Source of the DNA: Pilimelia terevasa
Lineage (GTDB): Bacteria > Actinomycetota > Actinomycetes > Mycobacteriales > Micromonosporaceae
Reading direction: 5' to 3'
Assembly (NCBI RefSeq): GCF_014647915.1
Contig: NZ_BMQC01000003.1
Location: 124,001-188,000, forward strand
Length of the DNA: 64,000 bases
The translations under genes and the position numbers were made by a program. This document shows, piece by piece, positions 7,405 to 14,439 of the stretch. The first letter of the stretch is position 1, and every line of letters begins with the position of its first letter. The notes beneath the pieces were generated by a model. The model saw only the letters and a list, made by a program, of their open reading frames with translations, was not told the DNA's origin and ran no database searches.

Positions 7405-9753
7405 TCAGGCCGCCAGGTTGCTGTCGGCGGACTCCGGGGACTGGGCGGCGAGCAGTTCGCCGACCTCCGCGGCCGGCATCGGCCGGGCGAAGTGGTAGCC
7501 CTGGGAGAGCCGGTACCCCATCAGGTGCAGTTGCCGGGCCTGCGCGGCGCTCTCCACGCCCTCGGCGACCACGCCGAGGTCCAGCCCGTTGGCCAGGCTC
7601 ACCATCGCCGTGGCGATGGTGGCCTCGGCCGTGCTGTGGGTGATGTGGTCGATGAAGGACTTGTCGACCTTGAGCACGCTGACCGGGATGTTGCGCAGCA
7701 GGCCCAGCGACGAGTGGCCGGTACCGAAGTCGTCCAGCGCGATCGCGACGCCGAGGGCGGCGATCTCGTTCAGCGACTCCGTCGCGGCGCGGCTGTCGAA
7801 CACGGCCGTCTCGGTCACCTCGATCATGAGGCGCGCGGCCGGCAGGCCCGACGTGTGCAGCGCCGCGGCGACGCGGCGGGCGAACCCGCTCTCCCGCAAC
7901 TGGCGCGCCGAGATGTTGACGCTGACCATCCACGACCTGGTCGCGCCCTGCTCGTGCAGCCAGCCCGCGGCGGTCCGGCACGCCTCGTCCAGCACCCAGG
8001 CGCCCAGCGGCACGATCAGCCCGGTCCGCTCGGCGGCGGGGATGAACTCGTCCGGCGGGATGACGCCGCGCTGCGGGTGGTGCCACCGGATCAGCGCCTC
8101 CGCGCCGACGGTCACCCCGTCGGGCAGCCGCACGACGGGCTGGAACACCAGCCGGAAGTCGCCGCGGTCCATCGCCAGCCGCAGCTCGGCGCCGAGCTGG
8201 GCGTCGTAGTTGGCGCGCTCGTCCAGCTCCGGGTCATAGGTGGCGTACTGGCCCTTGCCGGCGTCCTTGGCCGCGTACATGGCCAGGTCCGCGCGGCGCA
8301 GCACCTCGGTGGTGTCGAGGCCCGGCACGACGTCGGCGATGCCGGTGCTGCACCGCACGAGCAGGTCGTGTCCGGCGATCCGCACCGGCGTCGACAGCGC
8401 GGCGTTGAGCCGGTCCAGGACGCCGAGGCCGGCGGCGGCCGGCATACCGGGCAGCAGCATGGCGAACTCGTCGCCGCCCAGGCGCGCGACGGTGTCGTCG
8501 GGGCGGACGCAGCCGCGCAGCCGCTCGGCGACCGTGACGAGCAGCTCATCGCCGATCACGTGGCCGAGCCGGTCGTTGACGGTCTTGAAGTCGTCCAGGT
8601 CGATCAGGACCACGCTGGCCGGGCGGTCGGCGTCCAGCGCCTCCTGCATCCGGCGCTCGAACAGCCGCCGGTTGGCCAGACCGGTCAGCGCGTCGTGCGA
8701 CGCCTGGTGACTGAGCTGCTCCTGCGCCTGCTGGAGCTGGCGGACGGTCGCGTCGACGCGGTGCAGCAGGCGGCCGTTGTCGGTGAGGGCCGTGATCTGC
8801 CGGTACACGACCAGGGCGGTCAGCGCCACGGCGGCGACGGCCAGAAGCGTGTCGTTGGCGTCGTCGAACCCGCGGGCGGCCCACAGCAGCATCCCGTCGA
8901 TGCCGGCGACAGCGACGTACGGCAGGTAGCTGAACGGGCGGCGGCGGCGCGGCGGCGGTACGGCGTGGGGGTCGGAGCAGGCCTGTCGGCGGGCGGCGAG
9001 GATGAATCCCAGCGCGACCGGCGGGATGCAGATGGCCGCGGAGTCGATCTGCGCGTGCGAGGCCATGAACGGCGCCAGCGCCCCCAGCCCGGCACCGGCG
9101 GCGACCGCACCCGAGAGCAGGTGCAGCGCACCGCGGTCGACGACGCTGACGCCGACGAGCGCGAGCTTGATGAACGTGAAGACGGCGACGAACGCCAGCA
9201 GGATGACGGCCAGGACCGAGATCGAACCGCCGATGTCCTTCCAGTCCTGGACCTGGCTGAAGGAGTACCGCCAGGCCAGGGTGCCCACGGTCAGCACGAC
9301 GATCGTGGCGTCGATCAGGAACCGTCGGCGCTCGGTCAACGAGAGCTGCGTGCGCCCCGGCAGGCGCAGCAGCGCCCACATCATCACCACGACGCCGGAC
9401 ATGTACACGAGGACGGTCGTCGTGGTGACCGGGGTGACGCCGTCGGCCGTGTGGAGCAGGTCATCGCGGAAGTTCAGCACCGCCGCGACGCCGATGAGGG
9501 CGACGGCGGTCGCCGCCAGTTGCCAGAAGCGGCGGGCGGCCGCGTGGGCGGCGGCGCCGGCCACGCGCCAGCAGTAGGCGGCGGCGAGGACCGCCGTCGG
9601 CGCGGTGAGGGTCCAGCCGATCATGCTCGGCGGTCGCAGGCCGATACTCATGATCACCAGCCAGGCAGCGCTGAACACGGTCGCCACGGCGGCGACGAGC
9701 AGCGCGGCGGGCATGGGGCGCAGGGACGCCGAGGCGCGGGCGAACCACTGCAT
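7405..9753 (-). CDS. Membrane-bound GGDEF-EAL cyclic di-GMP protein
   Basis: 782 residues starting MQWFARASASLRP at ATG 9753, with GGAGG upstream. The first 330 residues hold about eight to ten hydrophobic helices forming a membrane sensory region. A short coiled region (VRQLQQAQEQLSHQASHD) leads to a GGDEF domain with intact RLGGDEF at about residue 425. An EAL domain follows with GAEALIRWHHP at about 553 and DDFGTGHSSL. Both signature motifs look intact, so the protein may make and break cyclic di-GMP, though one activity is often regulatory in such tandems. The frame stays open to 10386, but the upstream part is GC-shadow sequence. Confidence 0.9.
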   Translation of the reverse strand: MQWFARASASLRPMPAALLVAAVATVFSAAWLVIMSIGLRPPSMIGWTLTAPTAVLAAAYCWRVAGAAAHAAARRFWQLAATAVALIGVAAVLNFRDDLLHTADGVTPVTTTTVLVYMSGVVVMMWALLRLPGRTQLSLTERRRFLIDATIVVLTVGTLAWRYSFSQVQDWKDIGGSISVLAVILLAFVAVFTFIKLALVGVSVVDRGALHLLSGAVAAGAGLGALAPFMASHAQIDSAAICIPPVALGFILAARRQACSDPHAVPPPRRRRPFSYLPYVAVAGIDGMLLWAARGFDDANDTLLAVAAVALTALVVYRQITALTDNGRLLHRVDATVRQLQQAQEQLSHQASHDALTGLANRRLFERRMQEALDADRPASVVLIDLDDFKTVNDRLGHVIGDELLVTVAERLRGCVRPDDTVARLGGDEFAMLLPGMPAAAGLGVLDRLNAALSTPVRIAGHDLLVRCSTGIADVVPGLDTTEVLRRADLAMYAAKDAGKGQYATYDPELDERANYDAQLGAELRLAMDRGDFRLVFQPVVRLPDGVTVGAEALIRWHHPQRGVIPPDEFIPAAERTGLIVPLGAWVLDEACRTAAGWLHEQGATRSWMVSVNISARQLRESGFARRVAAALHTSGLPAARLMIEVTETAVFDSRAATESLNEIAALGVAIALDDFGTGHSSLGLLRNIPVSVLKVDKSFIDHITHSTAEATIATAMVSLANGLDLGVVAEGVESAAQARQLHLMGYRLSQGYHFARPMPAAEVGELLAAQSPESADSNLAA

Positions 9754-9827
9754 GTCAACCCCCTCCACCGACGCCGGACGGATGACGTATCGGCACCCGC
9801 GTGACGCTGCTGAGTTCATCCGCGCAT

Positions 9828-9863
9828 GAGACGACCCCCGCCGGGGGCGGCGGGGGTCGTCTC
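9828..9863. terminator. Perfect 15-bp hairpin in divergent intergenic region
   Basis: Arms GAGACGACCCCCGCC and its exact complement flank a six-base loop. It looks like a terminator but lies upstream of two divergent genes, so it may instead be an attenuator, insulator or part of a small RNA. Confidence 0.5.
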
Positions 9864-10190
9864 CGAGCGGCGGCTCGGCGCGTGTCGAGCCGCCGACCGG
9901 CGGCCTCCGGGGGTGGGGCCGTCGGTCGCCCGCGGGCAGCGGGGGCGTTGCCCGCGGGCAGCGCCCGGACGTCGCCGGGGGTGGCGACGCCGGCGCGACC
10001 GGAAAGTGAACGGGGCGACGGACGCGGACGGGGGTTTGTCCTGGGCGATGCCTTCGTGCTATCAAGCATGACGCAGAGTCCGGTTCACGTCGAGTGGCGG
10101 CTCCTACACAGAGCGTGCGAGATTTTTCACCGGAACTTTCGCCGCCCCGCGGCGTCCCGTCGCCTCTGCACCACGGGCGGGCACGCCGGC

Positions 10191-10196
10191 TAGACT
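10191..10196 (+). promoter_or_regulatory. -10 element of leaderless promoter for HAD hydrolase
   Basis: TAGACT is followed by eight bases and then the GTG start at 10205, with no Shine-Dalgarno between. This is the same layout as several other genes in the window. Confidence 0.55.
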
Positions 10197-10204
10197 CTGC
10201 GGCC

Positions 10205-11026
10205 GTGGGCCGAAGCGCCGCCTTTTTCGATCTCGACAAGACCGTCATCGCCAAGTCCAGTGCGCTGGCCTTCGGACGGCCGTTCTTCCGCGACGGGCTG
10301 ATCAGCCGCCGCGATGTCGTGCAGGCCGCGTACAGCCAGCTCATGTTCCGCCTGGGCGGCGCCGACGACCAGACCATGGCCCGCACGCGCGACTACCTGG
10401 CCCGGCTGTGCGCGGGCTGGCAGGTCGACCAGGTGCGCCAGATCGTCGCCGAGACGCTCCACGAGCTGATCAAGCCGTACGTCTACGCCGAGGCGGCGGC
10501 GCTGATCGAGGAGCACCAGCTCGCCGGCCGTGAGGTCGTCCTGGTCTCCGCCTCGGGCGAGGAGATGGTCCGGCCGATCGGCGCGCAGCTCGGGGTCACC
10601 GATGTGATCGCGACCCGGATGGCCGTCGAGGACGGGCGGTACACGGGCGAGGTCGAGTTCTACGCCGCCGGTGCGCACAAGGTCACCGCCGTGCGGGAGC
10701 TGGCCGCGGCGCGCGGGTACGACCTGGCCGACTGTTACGCGTACTCCGACTCGATCAGCGACCTGCCGCTGCTCGGCTGCGTCGGCCTGCCCACGGCGGT
10801 CAACCCCGACCGCGGGCTGCGCCGGGCGGCGGCGGAGCACGGCTGGCCGATCCTGGAGTTCCGCCACCCGGTACCGCTGGGACGGCGGCTGCGCGAGCGC
10901 CCCGCCGTGCCGGTCGCGGCCGCCGCCGTCGGAGTCGGCGTGGGCGTGGCGCTCGGGCTGGCCTGGTACGGAAGGCACCGGCGGGCCCGCGCACCTCATT
11001 GGGCGCGCCCGTCACAAGTTCGGTGA
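10205..11026 (+). CDS. HAD-IB family phosphatase (SerB-like)
   Basis: 273 residues. It opens AAFFDLDKTVIAKSS, the HAD nucleophile motif DxDxT. Motif II serine is in VVLVSASGEEM, a conserved lysine is at AHKV, and motif III is YSDSISDLPLL. This is subfamily IB, related to phosphoserine phosphatase, with a C-terminal hydrophobic stretch (VAAAAVGVGVGVALGLAWYG) followed by basic residues that may anchor it to the membrane. Homologues next to the Tad/Ssd cluster occur in mycobacteria (Rv3661, from memory). The substrate is unknown. The leaderless promoter supports the GTG start over the earlier in-frame ATG at 10094. Confidence 0.85.
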   Translation: MGRSAAFFDLDKTVIAKSSALAFGRPFFRDGLISRRDVVQAAYSQLMFRLGGADDQTMARTRDYLARLCAGWQVDQVRQIVAETLHELIKPYVYAEAAALIEEHQLAGREVVLVSASGEEMVRPIGAQLGVTDVIATRMAVEDGRYTGEVEFYAAGAHKVTAVRELAAARGYDLADCYAYSDSISDLPLLGCVGLPTAVNPDRGLRRAAAEHGWPILEFRHPVPLGRRLRERPAVPVAAAAVGVGVGVALGLAWYGRHRRARAPHWARPSQVR

Positions 11027-11094
11027 AACAGTGGCCGGCCGGGTGTGATCGCGGCGACACTGGACGTACGGATCACCGGCAACCCAGCACAACG

Positions 11095-11241
11095 ATGGTG
11101 AACGGGGGCGATGGCTCCAGGTTCGTCGGTCGGGGATCCGCGCACGGCCACCAGGTACCCACGCGCGAGCCGCCACGATATGGCGCCGTTGCGGCCGGCT
11201 CCCCGGAGCCCGCCGACAACGGATTGATGCACGCTTGGTAG
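11095..11241 (+). CDS. Possible small protein of 48 residues
   Basis: ATG at 11095 opens a 48-residue ORF (starts MVNGGDGSRFVGRGSAHG, ends GLMHAW) that stops 18 bases before a strong hairpin terminator. Composition is hydrophilic with no membrane segment or known motif. The terminator shows that something from the left is transcribed through here, but that could be just the HAD transcript. Coding status is uncertain. Confidence 0.3.
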   Translation: MVNGGDGSRFVGRGSAHGHQVPTREPPRYGAVAAGSPEPADNGLMHAW

Positions 11242-11259
11242 CCCGGCCGGACGTGTGGA

Positions 11260-11288
11260 GACGGCGCTCCCGGTCCGGGAGCGCCGTC
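11260..11288. terminator. Bidirectional hairpin terminator between convergent units
   Basis: A 13-bp perfect stem GACGGCGCTCCCG / CGGGAGCGCCGTC with a three-base loop. It sits between the rightward HAD unit and the leftward Fic-like gene, so it can serve both strands. No U-tract, as usual in actinobacteria. Confidence 0.75.
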
Positions 11289-11356
11289 CACGCGTAGCGG
11301 GGGTCGTCCGCCGGCCCCGAGATCGCGGGACCGCACCACGCCGCGGGACCGCGCGG

Positions 11357-12097
11357 TCAGGCCCGGTCGAGGACCGCGTCGGCGAGCGCCGTCAGCCGGT
11401 GCGCCGCCAGGGTCGTCGCCGTCGCGCAGTGCCGCAGCCAGGACCGCAGACCGTCCGGTGTTCCGGTGGCGAAGGCGTTGGCCGCACCCAGGTACTCCGG
11501 TCCGCGGTCGAGGTGGCCGCACTCCACGGGCAGCAGACCCCGCACGTCGAAGCCGCCGGCGACCAGGGTGAGCCGGGCCGCCGCGCGGGCGACGACGCCC
11601 GAGGGTCCGGCGAAGGGGCGCAGGGCGAGCAGTTCGCCGTGGACCACCGCCGCCCGCAGCAGCGGGGGGCCGGCGCCGTCGACCACCAGGGCCGCGAGCG
11701 CGTCCAGGCGCGGCGCGACCCGCAGGTCGTCGACGGGGCGGCCGAGGTCGGCGTCGGGGACGGCACCGCGCGCGGCGAGGACGTGCAGGCGGGCCAGTAC
11801 CTGGCGGGGTGCGCGCGGCCACTGGTCCCGGAGCCCGTCCACCGCCCGGGCGACCCGCAGCGCCCCCTGCACGACCGGATCGGTGACCGCGCCGCCGCGG
11901 ACGTCCTCGACGTCGTACGCCGCCCCCTCCAGCGCGGCGCTGGCGGCGGCCGCGTGCAGGGAGACCTCGGCGGCCACGGCGCCGCCGGAGCGGCGCAGCG
12001 CCCGGTGCCGCTGCGCGGCGTCGACCGCCTCCCGCGCGGCGCGCAGTTCGTCGGCCACCCCGGCGAGCCGCTCCAGCGGCTCCAGCACGTCACCCAT
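11357..12097 (-). CDS. Degenerate Fic-fold protein
   Basis: 246 residues from ATG 12097. The N-terminal segment AAAASAALEGAAYDVEDVR resembles the SSxIEG-type inhibitory helix of class II Fic proteins. Further on, LALRPFAGPSGVVARAAARL aligns with the Fic active-site loop HPFxDGNGRxxR. However, the catalytic histidine is arginine and the acidic, asparagine and first arginine positions are lost. It therefore cannot be a normal AMP transferase. Related proteins in this position in other actinobacteria (Rv3662c, and Streptomyces proteins labelled oxidoreductase) are conserved, suggesting a non-catalytic role. Function unknown. Confidence 0.6.
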   Translation of the reverse strand: MGDVLEPLERLAGVADELRAAREAVDAAQRHRALRRSGGAVAAEVSLHAAAASAALEGAAYDVEDVRGGAVTDPVVQGALRVARAVDGLRDQWPRAPRQVLARLHVLAARGAVPDADLGRPVDDLRVAPRLDALAALVVDGAGPPLLRAAVVHGELLALRPFAGPSGVVARAAARLTLVAGGFDVRGLLPVECGHLDRGPEYLGAANAFATGTPDGLRSWLRHCATATTLAAHRLTALADAVLDRA

Positions 12098-12188
12098 GCC
12101 GCCACGCTAGCCGCCGCGGCGACTACGGCGTTGCGGAGGCCGACACACCGCGGGCAGCGCACTCGATCGCCTGATCACGAAGTTTCAC

Positions 12189-12194
12189 TAGGCT
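12189..12194 (+). promoter_or_regulatory. Possible -10 element for acs
   Basis: TAGGCT about 60 bases upstream of the first repeated start codon. No clear -35 is seen. A transcript starting here would carry the three repeated ribosome-binding-site/start modules. Confidence 0.35.
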
Positions 12195-12251
12195 CCGCAG
12201 TGGAGCAGCGGCGAGGATGGGCACAACCGGAATCGGAAATGGTGGGTCGGC

Positions 12252-12294
12252 GATGAGTGAGGCTGGCGAGATGAGTGAGGCTGGCGATGAGTGA
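12252..12294 (+). repeat. Tandem repeat of start module before acs, encoding a 13-residue minicistron
   Basis: GATGAGTGAGGCTGGCGA is repeated about two and a half times (starts at 12252, 12270, 12286). Each unit carries ATGAGTGAG. The first two ATGs (12253, 12271) are in one frame and encode MSEAGEMSEAGDE, stopping at 12294. The third ATG (12287) is the real acs start in another frame. Each unit also supplies a GTGAGG Shine-Dalgarno for the next ATG. Confidence 0.65.
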
Positions 12295-14266
12295 GACTCT
12301 GGCGAACCTGCTGCACGAGGAGCGGCGGTTCCCGCCGCCGGCGGCGCTCGCGGCCGCGGCCAACGTCGACGCTTCGGCGTACGCGGAGGCGTCGGCGGAC
12401 GGGCCGGCCTTCTGGGAGCGGCAGGCGCGCCGCCTGCACTGGCACCGGCCGTGGACGCAGGCCCTGGACTGGAGCCGGCCGCCGTTCGCGCGGTGGTTCG
12501 TCGGCGGACAGCTCAATGTGGCCTACAACTGTCTCGACCGGCACGTGGAGGCCGGTCACGGCGACCGGGTGGCGATCCACTGGGAGGGCGAGCCGGGCGA
12601 CACCCGCACGCTGACCTACGCCGACCTGCACCGCGCCGTCTGCCGGGCCGCCAACGCGCTGACCGACCTGGGCGTTGCCGCGGGCGACCGGGTGGCGATC
12701 TACCTGCCCATGATTCCCGAGGCGGCCGTGGCGATGCTGGCCTGCGCGCGCATCGGTGCCACCCATTCGGTGGTGTTCGGCGGCTTCTCCGCCGAGTCGC
12801 TGCGCGGCCGGATCGACGACGCCGGGGCCAGTGTGGTGATCACCGCCGACGGCGGGTACCGGCGGGGGAAGCCGAGCGGGCTCAAGGCCATCGTCGACGA
12901 GGCGCTGGCCGGCTGCGCCTCGGTGCGCCACACCCTCGTCGTCCGGCGTACCGGCCAGCGCGTCGACTGGGTCGACGGCCGCGACCTGTGGTGGCACGAC
13001 ACCGTCGAGACGGCGTCGGACAGCCACCGGGCGGCGGCGTTCGACGCCGAGCACCCACTGTTCATCCTGTACACCAGCGGGACGACCGCCAAGCCGAAGG
13101 GCATCCTGCACACCACCGGCGGCTACCTGACCCAGGCCGCCTACACCCACCACGCGGTGTTCGACCTGAAACCCGACACCGACGTCTACTGGTGCACCGC
13201 CGACATCGGCTGGGTCACCGGGCACAGCTATATCGTCTACGGCCCCCTGGCCAACGGCGCCACCCAGCTCATGTACGAGGGCACGCCGGACACCCCGCAC
13301 CGCGGCCGATTCTGGGAGCTGGTGGAGAAGTACCGCGTCACCCTGCTCTACACGGCACCCACGGCGATCCGCACCTTCGCCAAGTGGGGCGACGACGTGC
13401 CGGCGCAGTTCGACCTGACCTCGCTGCGGCTGCTCGGCAGCGTCGGCGAGCCGATCAACCCCGAGGCGTGGATGTGGTACCGGGAGCACATCGGCGGCAA
13501 CCGCGCTCCGGTGGTCGACACCTGGTGGCAGACGGAGACCGGGGCGATGATGATCTCGCCGCTGCCGGGAGTGACGGCCGCCAAGCCCGGTTCGGCGATG
13601 CGCCCGCTGCCCGGGATCGGCGCCGACATCGTGGACGACACCGGTGCGTCGGTACCGGCCGGCGGCGGGGGGTTCCTCGTACTGCGCGAGCCGTGGCCCT
13701 CGATGCTGCGCACCATCTGGGGCGACGACCAGCGCTTCCTCGACACGTACTGGTCCCGCTTCGGCGCGGGCGCCGGCAGTGGCGGGGACTGGGTCTACTT
13801 CGCCGGTGACGGCGCCAAGCGCGACGACGACGGCGACCTGTGGCTGCTGGGCCGGGTGGACGACGTCATGCTGGTGTCCGGCCACAACATCTCCACCACG
13901 GAGGTCGAGTCGGCGCTGGTGGCGCACCCGGCGGTGGCGGAGGCGGCCGTCGTCGGGGCGACCGACCCCGTCACGGGTCAGGGCATCGTCGCGTTCGCCA
14001 TTCCGCGCGGCGGGGTCGACGGCGGACCGGAGCTGCTCGCGCAGCTCCGCGAGCACGTGGCCCGGACCCTCGGCCCGATCGCCCGGCCGCGGCAGATCAT
14101 GCTCGTCCAGGAGCTGCCCAAAACCCGGTCAGGCAAGATCATGCGCCGGCTGCTCCGGGATGTCGCGGAGCGCCGCAGCCTGGGTGATGTCACCACATTG
14201 CAGGATTCCACCGTCATGGATCTCATCGCCGCGGGTATGTCGGCACCGGCAGCCGACGAGGGGTGA
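12287..14266 (+). CDS. acs: Acetyl-CoA synthetase (AMP-forming)
   Basis: 659 residues with the complete Acs plan. The N-terminal segment contains LNVAYNCLDRHVEAG, then TYADLHRAVCRAAN, the adenylation core ILYTSGTTAKPKGILHTTGG, DIGWVTGHSYIVYGPL, VDTWWQTETGAMMISPLPG, and the C-terminal PKTRSGKIMRRLLR. The lysine of the last motif is the site acetylated by Pat-type enzymes. It activates acetate to acetyl-CoA in the cytosol. ATG at 12287 is chosen because MSETLANLLHEERRF fits the family's N-terminus and GAGG lies six bases upstream. It is divergent from the Fic-like gene. Confidence 0.95.
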   Translation: MSETLANLLHEERRFPPPAALAAAANVDASAYAEASADGPAFWERQARRLHWHRPWTQALDWSRPPFARWFVGGQLNVAYNCLDRHVEAGHGDRVAIHWEGEPGDTRTLTYADLHRAVCRAANALTDLGVAAGDRVAIYLPMIPEAAVAMLACARIGATHSVVFGGFSAESLRGRIDDAGASVVITADGGYRRGKPSGLKAIVDEALAGCASVRHTLVVRRTGQRVDWVDGRDLWWHDTVETASDSHRAAAFDAEHPLFILYTSGTTAKPKGILHTTGGYLTQAAYTHHAVFDLKPDTDVYWCTADIGWVTGHSYIVYGPLANGATQLMYEGTPDTPHRGRFWELVEKYRVTLLYTAPTAIRTFAKWGDDVPAQFDLTSLRLLGSVGEPINPEAWMWYREHIGGNRAPVVDTWWQTETGAMMISPLPGVTAAKPGSAMRPLPGIGADIVDDTGASVPAGGGGFLVLREPWPSMLRTIWGDDQRFLDTYWSRFGAGAGSGGDWVYFAGDGAKRDDDGDLWLLGRVDDVMLVSGHNISTTEVESALVAHPAVAEAAVVGATDPVTGQGIVAFAIPRGGVDGGPELLAQLREHVARTLGPIARPRQIMLVQELPKTRSGKIMRRLLRDVAERRSLGDVTTLQDSTVMDLIAAGMSAPAADEG

Positions 14267-14352
14267 GGAAGTGGCCGCGCGGATACAGAAAATCCTTCAC
14301 CTCGCACCTTCACAGATCGTGATCGTCGGTCTACCTTGCAGGACGGAGCTTC

Positions 14353-14439
14353 ATGAGGTCCGTCAATCCGGGTCGGCCAGGTTCACTGTGCGCGCGACCG
14401 GCCGGACTCCCTCACACCGGAGGTAATTTCCGTGCGTAA
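14353..14439 (+). CDS. Possible 28-residue leader peptide overlapping the M6 protease start
   Basis: ATG at 14353 has GGAG four bases upstream and encodes MRSVNPGRPGSLCARPAGLP and eight more residues. Its TAA overlaps the protease start region by eight bases (14432-14439). This geometry allows translational coupling or attenuation. Coding status is not proven. Confidence 0.35.
   Translation: MRSVNPGRPGSLCARPAGLPHTGGNFRA

Larger units (their letters stand above)
9754..10204. other. Divergent intergenic region rich in inverted repeats
   Basis: About 450 bases between the divergent GGDEF-EAL and HAD genes with no convincing ORF. It holds a 15-bp perfect hairpin (9828-9863), a second dyad with arms GCGGCTCG and CGAGCCGC near 9867-9891, and two copies of CCCGCGGGCAGCG at about 9930-9965. 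From about 10040 the composition becomes less GC-rich, and the HAD promoter lies at its right end. Confidence 0.5.

Noticed and set aside
5188-9804. A 1538-residue plus-strand open frame covering several genes
   Set aside because: Gln/Arg/Gly-rich GC shadow antisense to the CpaE-like and GGDEF-EAL genes, with no domain and crossing gene boundaries.
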